Below are positions 18,901 to 27,210 of a stretch of 64,000 nucleotides of DNA, piece by piece. The translations under genes were made by a program, and so were the position numbers. Position 1 is the first letter of the stretch. Every line of letters starts with the position of its first letter. The notes under the pieces are model-generated. The model made no database searches and had not been told where the DNA came from. It was given only the letters and a program-made list of their open reading frames with translations. The stretch is from contig CANQVF010000001.1 of assembly GCA_947627185.1 (NCBI GenBank), forward strand, positions 99,404-163,403, given 5' to 3'. The DNA is from an uncultured Clostridia bacterium. Its GTDB lineage: Bacteria > Bacillota > Clostridia > TANB77 > CAG-508.

Positions 18901-19501
18901 ATTTAAAGTAAAAGATGATGCTATTCCAGGTGAAACAACTTCTATTCAATTAACAGATTTAGAAGGCTCTGCAGGAATAAAAGATGCAGAAGAAAATATA
19001 GTTCCAACAAATGCAACTGCATCATCAACACAAATTAGTGTTGATATTACAAATCCAATTGTAGAAGATAAATTAACATCATCTGTTTATGATATAGAAG
19101 AGTATTACATTAAAAATGTTTCTTCAAATACTACTGTTGCAAAATTTAAATCAAATTTAGAATATTCAAAAGAGCCAGTAATTACAAAAGTTGATGCAGA
19201 GGGAAAAGAAGTTGTATCAAATGATAATGATTTAGTTACAACAGGAACCAAAGTATCAGTTGGAGAAAACATAAGCTGTACTATCATTATTTTGGGTGAT
19301 GTTGATGCTGATGGACAAGCAATGAAAATAAATGATATTGGAAAAATAAAAACACATTATATAGGAACTTCACAATTATTAGGTGTTTATGCTATGGCTG
19401 CAGACTTAAATAATAATGGAAAAGTAGATATAAATGACTTAGCAAAAATGAAATTAGAATATATTGGAAGTGCAAAAGTTCCAGAAGAAGTACAAGAGTA
19501 A
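15902..19501 (+). CDS. Secreted transglutaminase-like protein with cohesin and dockerin domains
   Basis: A 1199-residue exported protein; start ATG 15902 has AAAAGGGGG nine bases upstream. A signal peptide covers residues 1-32. A transglutaminase-core domain lies near residues 180-325 with the triad Cys254 (MVCEGYARA), His289 (PHMWDYVQ) and Asp305 (VDATFDDP). A large middle region has Ig-like character. A cohesin-like domain lies near 900-1055 (FTVTASIDTL, GGKLKFDTSMLEFVNG). A dockerin ends the protein, with two Ca-binding loops, GDVDADGQAMKINDIGKI and AADLNNNGKVDINDLAKM. Having both cohesin and dockerin lets it bridge partners. The gene just downstream encodes a wall-anchored cohesin, a plausible docking partner. 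The enzyme could cross-link or hydrolyse surface or host proteins; substrate unknown. Confidence 0.85.
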   Translation: MKIKEIIAFFIVTVLIFIQFTWVKINNNVYANDDVQETIATRYFFNQLTDEAKEFYYAMEKMLEDGSLKTGTANYDLVANNRVSQEQLSSYANGSQDLLISMGAARDAFVADHPDIFYVDFDYLTLRVTSKDGKYYATLGTGRGDSYRNKAFLDKSVEDIEKSISAVEKRVDEIVQEAKNIQVEENQNLVEQQVKYVHDQIIYNADYTYEGETKDGASDYNVRNVYGAFVANETGENNILDNNPETKANGQMVCEGYARAVKMVLDELNIPCILVTGIYKHTEEELEPHMWDYVQLEDGKWYAVDATFDDPSTGTEKSEYLLVGDDKVGAKHIPTGIMSESNYEFTYPKLQTVSDKFEPVYNTDGLVVELDDEAYDEEEDVDSGIFRISYKNMGYKAAAEKGYYIVANYYQYYPGTDNWIESGWGYLRTDFELYPIKDITDENGNSYLQTAISNCKYIQVAVTDIAPAPHNPQERDPNKIARETTYFGTPSSFIVMSDKIYNPNGDYVAPPYVKTVTPIVNSTLYIGSTYHVTVEYDDVLIPTDDEDIKMTVSVPSSPNNDLNKYYKVENFNFDGISTFSFDFTPSEMYEDDSVYYLISFKGVVGARSGKVPNDLSYFCAHRCDAYALRASQGVDWNVFGKPQLMENTDLSTKGWQTSDGETLDDLADSLKHRMALVAIKADESQVKEMNNVLSNDDKTGKDTVLSEETYNIKLTLCKKQVISTGQKVRVRLGFPPGYGPEDEGVTFKAYHFTKNDQGQIIDVEEIPVVVTKLGLIVMCDSFSPFTIAAVEEKNEEVDSTKTVVISETDGGTVSVNGKGDEKVITLEPEDEITININPNENYEIDEVVVGNKVKELENTITLNYNDLTEKTTMVKVVFATKNTHTEEKNEGLELVAQPITAQPTFTAKLTTSLKDSEKLVPGQEFTVTASIDTLTDVGEGLLAIGGKLKFDTSMLEFVNGTLLGSENWNLSQENYNIENFKFITDSNKYIKEPGEVFTIKFKVKDDAIPGETTSIQLTDLEGSAGIKDAEENIVPTNATASSTQISVDITNPIVEDKLTSSVYDIEEYYIKNVSSNTTVAKFKSNLEYSKEPVITKVDAEGKEVVSNDNDLVTTGTKVSVGENISCTIIILGDVDADGQAMKINDIGKIKTHYIGTSQLLGVYAMAADLNNNGKVDINDLAKMKLEYIGSAKVPEEVQE

Positions 19502-19577
19502 GATTAGATAATTTAGTATAATATGATAAAAATATTTTGTTATACTAAAAATATAGATTTAATCTAAAGGAGAAAAA

Positions 19578-20420
19578 ATGAAAAAAATATTTAATTTAAG
19601 TTTAGTAATATTACTAATAATGTTATTTTTTACATCTACTGCCTATGCTGCAATAAATGCAACTATGACATTAAGTCCATCTAAAACAAAGTATGAAAAA
19701 GATGAAGAAATAGTTGTAAGTGTTAAAGTAAAAACAGACAAAGCTTTTGTAGCTTTAGGCTCTACTTTAGAATATGACAAAGAAAACTTGGAATATGTAA
19801 AAATGCAAGGACAAAATGGATGGGATACACCATCTTATAATCCTGAAAATGGAAGACTTGTAACAACAGGTAGTAAAACAGAAGCTTTTGATGAAACTTT
19901 ATTTACAATAACTTTTAAAGCTAAAACAGATAATGTAAGTAATGTTAAAATAACAATGAAGGATACTGAAGTTGGTGATGGAGACTCAGAAGAAGCACAA
20001 TTAAAAGATGTAACTGCAACAATTAGTATAGCAGAAGCAGTATCAGATCCAAGCACACCAGATAATCCATCAAATCCAAGTACACCTTCTGAACCAGATA
20101 ACCCAAGCGATTCTGATAAACCATCAAATCCTAATAATTCAGGAAACAAAGACACAAATACAAATACAAATACTAACAAAAATAATAACACTAATAGTAA
20201 TACTAATTCAAATAATAATTCAAATCAAAATAAAGCAAAAAATACAAATGTTGATCAAGGTGATAATTTAGTGAATAAAATATTACCAAAAACAGGTGGA
20301 GGAAATGTGTTCATTATCTCTCTAATAATAATTGCTTTTGTTGTAGGTATAGCATACTTTTATAAATTGAAAATACTAAAAATAAGTATGGGCGAAGATA
20401 AAAAAAGAAAAAAACATTAG
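19578..20420 (+). CDS. LPxTG-like wall-anchored cohesin protein
   Basis: A 280-residue protein. A signal peptide (residues 1-25, ending in AYAA) is followed by one cohesin-like domain to about 150 (TMTLSPSKTKYEKDEEIVVS, STLEYDKENLEYVKMQGQ). A low-complexity linker of Pro/Ser/Asp repeats and then Asn/Thr repeats spans about 155-230. It ends with LPKTG near 236, a membrane helix and a basic tail (GEDKKRKKH), a classical sortase signal. This is a minimal anchoring scaffoldin: it would be covalently attached to peptidoglycan and could hold dockerin proteins such as the one encoded upstream. No sortase gene is in the window. Confidence 0.85.
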   Translation: MKKIFNLSLVILLIMLFFTSTAYAAINATMTLSPSKTKYEKDEEIVVSVKVKTDKAFVALGSTLEYDKENLEYVKMQGQNGWDTPSYNPENGRLVTTGSKTEAFDETLFTITFKAKTDNVSNVKITMKDTEVGDGDSEEAQLKDVTATISIAEAVSDPSTPDNPSNPSTPSEPDNPSDSDKPSNPNNSGNKDTNTNTNTNKNNNTNSNTNSNNNSNQNKAKNTNVDQGDNLVNKILPKTGGGNVFIISLIIIAFVVGIAYFYKLKILKISMGEDKKRKKH

Positions 20421-20427
20421 AAAATAA

Positions 20428-20462
20428 AAATAGGAATTAATAATATTAATTCCTATTTTTGT
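20428..20462 (+). terminator. Terminator after the anchored cohesin gene
   Basis: AAAATAGGAATTAAT pairs with ATTAATTCCTATTTT, followed by T. Confidence 0.9.
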
Positions 20463-20490
20463 AATGCAAATAAATAAGGAGTTTTATTTA

Positions 20491-21432
20491 ATGAAAAAAT
20501 TTTTCTTAATTTCTATAGTTATTTTTTTAATAATTTTACTGTTGGTTTCAATTTTATTCATTAATAAGCTAAATAAAATTAATTTTGTAGAAATACCAAA
20601 AGAAGAAATTGAAATTTCTGATGGTGTAAAAGAAAAATTAAACGAATATAGAAATATAGTTTTATTGGGCATAGATAATAAAGGTGATTATGTTGGTAGA
20701 AGTGATTGCATAATAATATTTTCTTTAAATGAAAAAAATGGAAAAGTAAAAATGACATCGATATATAGAGATACATATGTAGAAGTTCCAAATCATGGAT
20801 ACACAAAAATTAATCATGCATATGCATATGGAAAAGAAACTCTAGCATTAACTACAATTAATAGAAATTTGGATTTAGATATAGAAGATTTTGTAACAAT
20901 AAATTTTGAAGTAGTAAAAATGGTAGTAGATTATTTGGGAGGAGTCGAAATTAATTTAACAGATGCCGAAGCAAGTCAAATAGATGGAATAGATAAAGCA
21001 GGAACTTATAATTTAAATGGTGAGCAGGCTTTAAAATATGGAAGAACAAGATATATAGATACAGATTATAAAAGAACAGAAAGAATGAGAAATGTAATAA
21101 TAAAATGTTTTGAAAAAATTCAAAATATGTCTTTAATTGAGTTAAATGATTTTTTGGATAGGTTATTGCCAGAAATTAGAACTAATATAGACAAAAAAGA
21201 AATAACAAAAATGTTAACTAAATTAAATGATATAAAAATAGAAAACAGTATGGGATGGCCTTATGAAGTATCAGGCCAAATTATAGATAAAGTGTGGTAT
21301 GGAATACCTGTTAATTTAAAAGATTGTGTTCAGAAATTACATAAAGATTTATTTGAGCAAGAAAACTATGAAACTACTACTGTGGTAAACAATATTAGTC
21401 AAAAAATAATTGAAATGACTGGTGTTAAATAG
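20491..21432 (+). CDS. LytR-CpsA-Psr (LCP) family glycopolymer ligase
   Basis: A 313-residue protein from ATG 20491 (AAGGAG 20477-20482). One N-terminal helix precedes the LCP domain, which has NIVLLGIDNKGDYVGRSDCI, TSIYRDTYVEVP, the NHAYAYGKETLAL block, and the arginine motif LKYGRTRYIDTDYKRTERMR. LCP proteins attach teichoic acid or other undecaprenyl-linked polymers to peptidoglycan outside the cell. The full set of conserved Asp and Arg residues is present. Neighbouring wall-surface genes fit this role. Confidence 0.92.
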   Translation: MKKFFLISIVIFLIILLLVSILFINKLNKINFVEIPKEEIEISDGVKEKLNEYRNIVLLGIDNKGDYVGRSDCIIIFSLNEKNGKVKMTSIYRDTYVEVPNHGYTKINHAYAYGKETLALTTINRNLDLDIEDFVTINFEVVKMVVDYLGGVEINLTDAEASQIDGIDKAGTYNLNGEQALKYGRTRYIDTDYKRTERMRNVIIKCFEKIQNMSLIELNDFLDRLLPEIRTNIDKKEITKMLTKLNDIKIENSMGWPYEVSGQIIDKVWYGIPVNLKDCVQKLHKDLFEQENYETTTVVNNISQKIIEMTGVK

Positions 21433-21466
21433 AATTTAAAATTAAAATAGGAAAAGGGAGAAAAAA

Positions 21467-22159
21467 ATGCCATCTTGGATAACACATTTAGTAACAGCAA
21501 ATAATTTAATTGATAAACTAGAAATTGAAGATAAAAATAGTTTTTTCTTTGGAAATGTAATGACAGATATATTACTTAATTACATAGTTGAAAAAACTAG
21601 TATTCATAAAAATTATAAAACAACACATTTTGCAGAAAATAGAATTATAAATGGAGTTGAATATGAATTTCCAGTTCCAGATAAATTTTTTAATGAATAT
21701 AAAAATAAAATGAAAAATCCAATTATATTAGGGTTTTATATACATCTTCTTACAGATTATTTTTGGAATATATTTTCTTATGGAAATTATTATAAAAGAG
21801 ATAATGATTTAGTAGCAGTTAAATTTTTGGATAATCATTGGGAAAGTTTCCCTTTTAATGATGCAATACAAATAAAACAAAAAGATTTTAGAATTTTTAC
21901 AAAATATTTGAAAAATAATTTTAAAGTTCCAAAGGTAAAGTATGATATAAATTTACTAGAATTGTCGAAAGATATAATAGAAATACCTTTAACAGAAGAA
22001 GATATAAAAAAAGCTATTGAAAAAATTAAATATTTTAGTGGTGAAGTTTCAGATAATCTTGTAACAGGAGATTATAAAATTTTTACAGAAAATCTTTTAA
22101 AAGAAAATTTTAAAAAAAGTATAGAATTTATAAATGATGAATTAAACAAAAAAATATAA
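21467..22159 (+). CDS. Zinc-dependent phospholipase C-like protein
   Basis: A 230-residue protein beginning MPSWITHLVTANNL, with GNVMTDIL, an HKNYKTTHF segment and GFYIHLLTDYFW. These are the His/Asp pattern of the zinc-dependent phospholipase C superfamily (PF00882) in small clostridial members that lack a signal peptide. Substrate is unknown; a lipid phosphodiesterase or a broader metal hydrolase role is possible. It lies 34 bases after the LCP gene, with an AAAAGGGAGAAA site. Confidence 0.7.
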   Translation: MPSWITHLVTANNLIDKLEIEDKNSFFFGNVMTDILLNYIVEKTSIHKNYKTTHFAENRIINGVEYEFPVPDKFFNEYKNKMKNPIILGFYIHLLTDYFWNIFSYGNYYKRDNDLVAVKFLDNHWESFPFNDAIQIKQKDFRIFTKYLKNNFKVPKVKYDINLLELSKDIIEIPLTEEDIKKAIEKIKYFSGEVSDNLVTGDYKIFTENLLKENFKKSIEFINDELNKKI

Positions 22160-22193
22160 AAAACAACTTAAAAAATTTAAGTTGTTTTTTATA
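22160..22193 (+). terminator. Terminator after the phospholipase C-like gene
   Basis: AAAACAACTTAAA pairs with TTTAAGTTGTTTT and ends in a T run. Confidence 0.9.
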
Positions 22194-22201
22194 TTTAAAG
22201 A

Positions 22202-22245
22202 CTTACAAAAATGTAAGGTTATTTTTTAATCTATTATGTTATAAT
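22202..22245 (+). promoter_or_regulatory. BceR-type operator and promoter before the response regulator
   Basis: The palindrome CTTAC-AAAAAT-GTAAG (22202-22217) lies upstream of a TATAAT at 22240-22245. The same CTTAC-N6-GTAAG layout occurs before bceA. Its spacing to the -10 is 21 bp, two helical turns, shorter than at bceA. Confidence 0.6.
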
Positions 22246-22264
22246 GACCAAAAAGGAGGTTGAA

Positions 22265-22936
22265 ATGCAAAAAATATTAATAGTAGAAGATGATGAGAAA
22301 TTAAGAAAAGAATTAGAAATATTTTTAACTAATAATGGATATAGTGTAGAAAGTTTAAAAACTTTTAATAACACTATTTTAGATATTTTAAATAAAAAAC
22401 CAGATTTAGTTTTGTTAGATATAAATCTGCCAGGTGTAGATGGTGAATTTGTTTGCAAAGAAATTAGAAAAACATCTAATATGCCAATTATAATAATAAC
22501 ATCTAAAAATAATGAAATAGATGAATTGCTTTCTATAAATTATGGTGCAGATCATTACATTACAAAACCTTTTAACATTCAAATTTTACTTGCAAAAATT
22601 GCATCTCTTTTAAGAAGAAGTACTTTAACATTACAAGAAGAAATTAAAGGAAAAGACTTTGTTTTAAATATATCTAGAAGCGTAATAGAAAAAGATGGAA
22701 AAGAAATAGAACTTACAAAAAATGAATTTAAAATTTTAAAATATTTGTTAGAAAGACAAAACAAAATTGTTTCAAGAGAAGAAATAATGGATTATTTATG
22801 GGATAGTGAGAGTTTTGTTGATGACAATACTTTAACAGTAAATATTACAAGACTTAGAAATAAATTAGAAGAAATGAATTTAAAAGAAATATTGGAAACT
22901 AAAAGGGGACAGGGGTATATTTTAATACAAAAATAG
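22265..22936 (+). CDS. OmpR-family response regulator, BceR-like
   Basis: A 223-residue regulator from ATG 22265 (AAAAAGGAGGTTG just upstream). The receiver domain has the acidic pair in IVEDDEKLR and the phospho-Asp in LVLLDINLPGVDGE, with the conserved Lys in YITKPFN. The winged-helix DNA-binding domain (LTKNEFKILKYLLERQNKIV, then NTLTVNITRLRNKLEEM) covers about residues 125-223. It is followed by an intramembrane-sensing kinase and a BceAB transporter, so it most likely activates that transporter through the palindromes at 22202 and 24059. Confidence 0.92.
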   Translation: MQKILIVEDDEKLRKELEIFLTNNGYSVESLKTFNNTILDILNKKPDLVLLDINLPGVDGEFVCKEIRKTSNMPIIIITSKNNEIDELLSINYGADHYITKPFNIQILLAKIASLLRRSTLTLQEEIKGKDFVLNISRSVIEKDGKEIELTKNEFKILKYLLERQNKIVSREEIMDYLWDSESFVDDNTLTVNITRLRNKLEEMNLKEILETKRGQGYILIQK

Positions 22937-23033
22937 TATTTATATTAATATTAAAATATATTAAAAAATGAATTATTTAATTTTTGATAGTGTAGTTTAA
23001 AAATGAAATTATTAATTATAAGAAAGGATTTTT

Positions 23034-24053
23034 ATGAAATTTAAAACTTTTATTAAAGACAAATTTATACAAATATGTTTAATACTTTTTAGTTTGTTTA
23101 CAATAGAAATATTTTTAATGATATATCCTATTGGAAAATTTTTAAAAATTTATATACCAACATGTATTTTAAGTTTTTATTTTGCATCAATTATTATTGA
23201 ATATATAAATAAAAATAGGTATTATAAAAAAATATTTAAATTACTTTATGAACTAGATGATAAATATTTTATTAATGAAATTACTGAAAAACCAAATTTT
23301 GTTGAAGGAGAAGTAATGAACGAAATCTTGGAAGAAGTAAACAAATCAATGATTGAAAATGTTAATAAATATAAATATTCTCTAGAAGATTATAAAGAAT
23401 ATATTGAAATGTGGATTCACGAAATAAAACTTCCAATAGCTACTAGCAAAATGATAGTTGAAAACAACAAAAATGAAGTAACAAAAAGCATAAATGAAGA
23501 AATAGATAAAATAGAAAACTATGTAGAACAAGCACTTTTCTATGCAAGAAGCAATACAGTTGAAAAAGATTACTACATAAGAAAAACTTCTTTTAGTGAA
23601 ATTGTAAATGAAGTAATTTTAAAAAACAAATCTTTTATGCTAGAGGATAAAGTTTCAGTTAATTTACATGATTTAAATCTAAGTGTAAACACAGATAGTA
23701 AATGGATTGTTTTTATTTTAAATCAAATTATTCAAAATAGCATTAAATATAAAAAGTTAAATGAAAATTTAGAAATAGAAATATATGCAAATGAAGGAAA
23801 AGAAAACGCCATTTTATATTTAAAAGATAATGGAATGGGAATAAAGCAAGGAGAAGTACCAAGAGTTTTTGAAAAAGGTTTTACTGGAACAAATGGCAGA
23901 ATTATAAATAAAAAATCAACAGGAATAGGACTTTTTCTTTGTAAAAAATTATGTGACAAGTTAGGAATTTTAATAAGCATATCTTCAGAAGAAAACATTG
24001 GAACAGAAGCAAAACTAGTTTTTCCAAATAGCAGTTATATAGATATGAAATAA
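23034..24053 (+). CDS. Intramembrane-sensing histidine kinase, BceS-like
   Basis: A 339-residue kinase. Two membrane helices near residues 12-32 and 36-57 are separated by only a few residues, so no extracellular sensor domain exists; such kinases take their signal from the BceAB permease. The phosphoacceptor His is in EMWIHEIKLPIATSK (about residue 129). The ATPase domain has the N box QIIQNSIKYKK, the G1 box LKDNGMGIK and the G2 box TGIGLFLCKKL. It follows the regulator gene by 97 bases. Confidence 0.92.
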   Translation: MKFKTFIKDKFIQICLILFSLFTIEIFLMIYPIGKFLKIYIPTCILSFYFASIIIEYINKNRYYKKIFKLLYELDDKYFINEITEKPNFVEGEVMNEILEEVNKSMIENVNKYKYSLEDYKEYIEMWIHEIKLPIATSKMIVENNKNEVTKSINEEIDKIENYVEQALFYARSNTVEKDYYIRKTSFSEIVNEVILKNKSFMLEDKVSVNLHDLNLSVNTDSKWIVFILNQIIQNSIKYKKLNENLEIEIYANEGKENAILYLKDNGMGIKQGEVPRVFEKGFTGTNGRIINKKSTGIGLFLCKKLCDKLGILISISSEENIGTEAKLVFPNSSYIDMK

Positions 24054-24058
24054 GTAAT

Positions 24059-24123
24059 CTTACAAAAAAGTAAGAAAACTGTAAGTAAAATCGATTGTAG
24101 CTTTTTAAAAGAATTTTTATAAT
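24059..24123 (+). promoter_or_regulatory. BceR-type operator and promoter before bceA
   Basis: CTTAC-AAAAAA-GTAAG at 24059-24074 begins 5 bases after the kinase stop. TTGTAG 24095-24100, 17 bases, TATAAT 24118-24123 form the promoter. The operator upstream of the -35 fits an activator. Confidence 0.65.
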
Positions 24124-24166
24124 AAATTTAGTTTTAAAATTTATTATATTGAAGGAAGGTTTTTAA

Positions 24167-24935
24167 ATGGAAAAGATTTTAGAAGTTAAAAACATCGAAA
24201 AATATTATGGAAATAAATCTAATTTAACAAAAGCAATAGATAATATTAGTTTTGATGTAAATTCAGGAGAATTTGTTGGAATAATGGGAGCTTCAGGCTC
24301 TGGCAAAACAACACTTTTAAATTGTATAGCTACAATAGACAAAGTAACAAGTGGACACATTTTTGTAGGAAATAAAGATATTACAAAATTAAGAGGAAAT
24401 TCTTTAAATAAATTTAGAAGAGAAGAACTTCGGATTTATTTTTCAAGATTTTAATTTGTTAGATACTTTAACTTGTTATGAAAATATAGCTTTAGCCTTA
24501 ACAATTCAAAGAATAAATCCACACGAAATTGAAAAAAGAGTTTTAAATATTGCAGATAAATTAGAAATAAGAGATATTCTAAAAAAATATCCTTATCAAG
24601 TTTCAGGTGGTCAAAAGCAAAGAGTAGCATCATGTAGAGCAATTATAACAAATCCTAAAATGGTTTTAGCAGATGAACCAACAGGAGCTTTAGATTCAAA
24701 ATCAGCAAGACAACTATTAGAAAACTTTGAGTTTTTAAATAAAAATTTAAATGCAACAATATTAATGGTTACACATGATGCTTTTACAGCTTCTTATGCA
24801 AATAGAATTTTATTTATTAAAGATGGAAAAATTTTTAATGAATTAATAAAAGGAACTGACACAAGAAAACAATTTTTTGAAAAAATAATTGATGTTCAAA
24901 CACTTCTTGGAGGTGATTTAAATGCTTGTTTTTAA
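24167..24935 (+). CDS. BceA-like ABC transporter ATPase, read with a +1 frameshift at CGG 24431
   Basis: The first 88 codons hold Walker A (GASGSGKTT, residues 41-49). The frame then reaches CGG 24431-24433. Dropping C24431 gives GFIFQDFNLLDTLTCYENIA, the Q-loop of BceA proteins (LGFVFQDYNLLDTLT in B. subtilis), then the signature VSGGQKQR, Walker B MVLADEPTGALDSKS and the H-loop MVTHDAF. The total is about 255 residues, the normal family length. Unshifted reading stops after 95 residues with no Q-loop, signature or Walker B. The ATPase works with the following permease to remove wall-active peptides from their lipid targets and to signal to the kinase. Its last 14 bases overlap the start of the permease gene. 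Confidence 0.92.
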
Positions 24936-27022
24936 ATTATCTCTTAAAAACATGAAAAAAAGCATAAAAGATTATGCTATATATTTTTTAACATTAGTTT
25001 TGGGTGTAGCAATTTTTTATATGTTTAATTCTTTAGATAGTCAAGAAGCAATGCTTGAAGTATCTAAAAGTACACATGAACTAATAAAATTAATGATATC
25101 AATGCTTGGAATAGTATCAGTTTTTGTAGCAATAGTACTAGGACTACTTATAGTATATGCAAACAATTTTTTAATAAATCGAAGAAAAAAAGAATTTGGA
25201 ATATATATGACTCTTCGGAATGGGGAAAGGACAAATATCTAAAATAATACTATTTGAAACAATTTTGGTTGGAATAATATCTCTTATGATTGGACTTATA
25301 ATAGGTATTTTTGCATCACAATTTATGTCTATAATTATTGCAAAATTATTTGAAGCAGATATGACTAAATTTAAATTTGTATTTTCAAAAGATAGTACAA
25401 TAAAAACATGTATTTATTTTGCTGTAATGTATATTGCTGTAATGTTTTTTAACACAATAACTATTTCTAGATATAAACTAATTAATTTATTAAATGCAAA
25501 CAAGAAAAACGAAACTGTAAAATTCAGAAATCCTATTTTAGCAATTTTAGTTTTTATATTAGGAGTATCAGTTTTAGGATATGCTTATTATATAGTAACT
25601 GTAAAAACAAATACTTTAAGAGTTTCCATAGATCTTTTAAAACCAATTTTAATGGGAATATTTGGAACTATTGCAATATTTTGGTCATTATCTGGTTTTG
25701 TTTTAACAACTATTCAAAAAATTAAAAAAGTGTATTTAAAAGATACAAATATGTTTGTATTGAGACAAATAAATAATAAAATAAATACAACAGTAATTAG
25801 TATGAGCGTAATTTGTTTAATGTTATTTATGACAATTACAATTTTATCATCAAGCTTAGCTCTAAGAAATTCAATGCAAAAAGATTTGATTGAAATGACA
25901 CCAATGGATATTAACTTAGAAAAAATGGCAAATATTCCAGAAGTTTATAGAAATGCTTATGGTGGAAAAGTGAAATCTACTGAGGCACAAAGAGAAGATT
26001 CAAAATTACCAATATCTGAAACTTTAAAAAATAATGGACTTAATATGAACGTTTTAAAAGATATTGTAGAAATTCCAATTTATGCTACAAATGATTTAAC
26101 TATAGAAACTTTTTTAGGAGATCAATTTGAAGAAATCGATAAAGAATTTCCTTATCTTATTTATTCATCAGCTGAAAAAATCATAAAAATTTCTGATTAT
26201 AATAAAATAGCAGAAGCTTATGGAATAGAAAAATATGAGCTAAATGATGATGAATATATTATGGTATGTGAATTTGAAAATCAGGTAGATATAAGAAATA
26301 GAGCATTAGCAGATGGAAAAAACTTTTTACAAATAGCAGGAAAAACATATAAATCTAAATATAATGAATGTAAAAAAGGATTCTATGAGATGTCTACTTC
26401 TCATATAAACATAGGATTTTTGTTAGTTCCAGATAACTGCAATTTAACAGAAGACATGAAAGAAACATATTTTTTAACTGCAAATTATAATGCAGAAACT
26501 GATGAAGAAAAAGAGAAAATAGAAGAAATATTTTCAGAAAATAGTGGAACTTCAAATTTAATAACATCACTAGATAAGAATGGAATAGAATTAGATGGAA
26601 TGACTAAAATTTCACTTGTTGAGGCAAGTTTAGGATTAGTAACAATAATAATATTTATTGCAATTTATTTAGGTGCTGTATTCTTAATAGCAAGTAGTGT
26701 TATTTTAGCTTTAAAACAACTAACAGAAAGTTCTGATAATAAACAAAGATATACTATTTTAAGGAAAATAGGTTGTGATGAAAAAATGATAAATAAATCT
26801 TTATTTATTCAAATAGGAATATTTTTCATGTTACCACTTGTTTTAGCTATAATTCATTCTATTTTTGGAATACAATTTGCATTAAATATTTTATCTGGAA
26901 TTGCAAAATCTAAAGAATTATTACCATCAATTATAGCAACAGCAATTATAATTACAGTTATATATGGTGCGTATTTTATGGCTTCATATTTTGGAAGCAA
27001 AAATATTATAAGAGAAGATTAG
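24922..27022 (+). CDS. BceB-like FtsX-family permease, read with a +1 frameshift at CGG 25216
   Basis: ATG 24922 has GGAGGTGAT at 24909-24917 inside bceA. The first 98 codons include two membrane helices and NFLINRRKKEFGIYMTL; CGG 25216-25218 follows. Dropping C25216 continues as GMGKGQISKIILFETILVGI, matching the conserved LGMxKGxI stretch of BceB permeases. The combined protein has about 699 residues. It carries the ten-helix FtsX arrangement with a large extracellular domain (about residues 300-560) between helices 7 and 8. Unshifted reading gives only 106 residues. Together with BceA, the regulator and the kinase it forms a peptide-antibiotic sensing and resistance module. Confidence 0.92.
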
Positions 27023-27090
27023 ATGATAACTATAAATTGTTAGAAAGAATGAACTTTTATAAAATCCCCTCAAAAAAGTTCAAAAAATTT

Positions 27091-27122
27091 TAAGCAAGGT
27101 AAAAAATTACCTTGCTTATTTT
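27091..27122 (+). terminator. Terminator after the BceAB genes
   Basis: TAAGCAAGGTAA pairs with TTACCTTGCTTA and is followed by TTTT. A weaker hairpin, GAACTTTT with AAAAAGTTC, lies just upstream at 27050-27080. Confidence 0.85.
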
Positions 27123-27210
27123 AAATGTATATAATCTTGTTTTTTATATAATAAAATGATAAAATTAAAAGACTAATATAATTCATATAAGAATGATAAA
27201 AGGAGAAATA

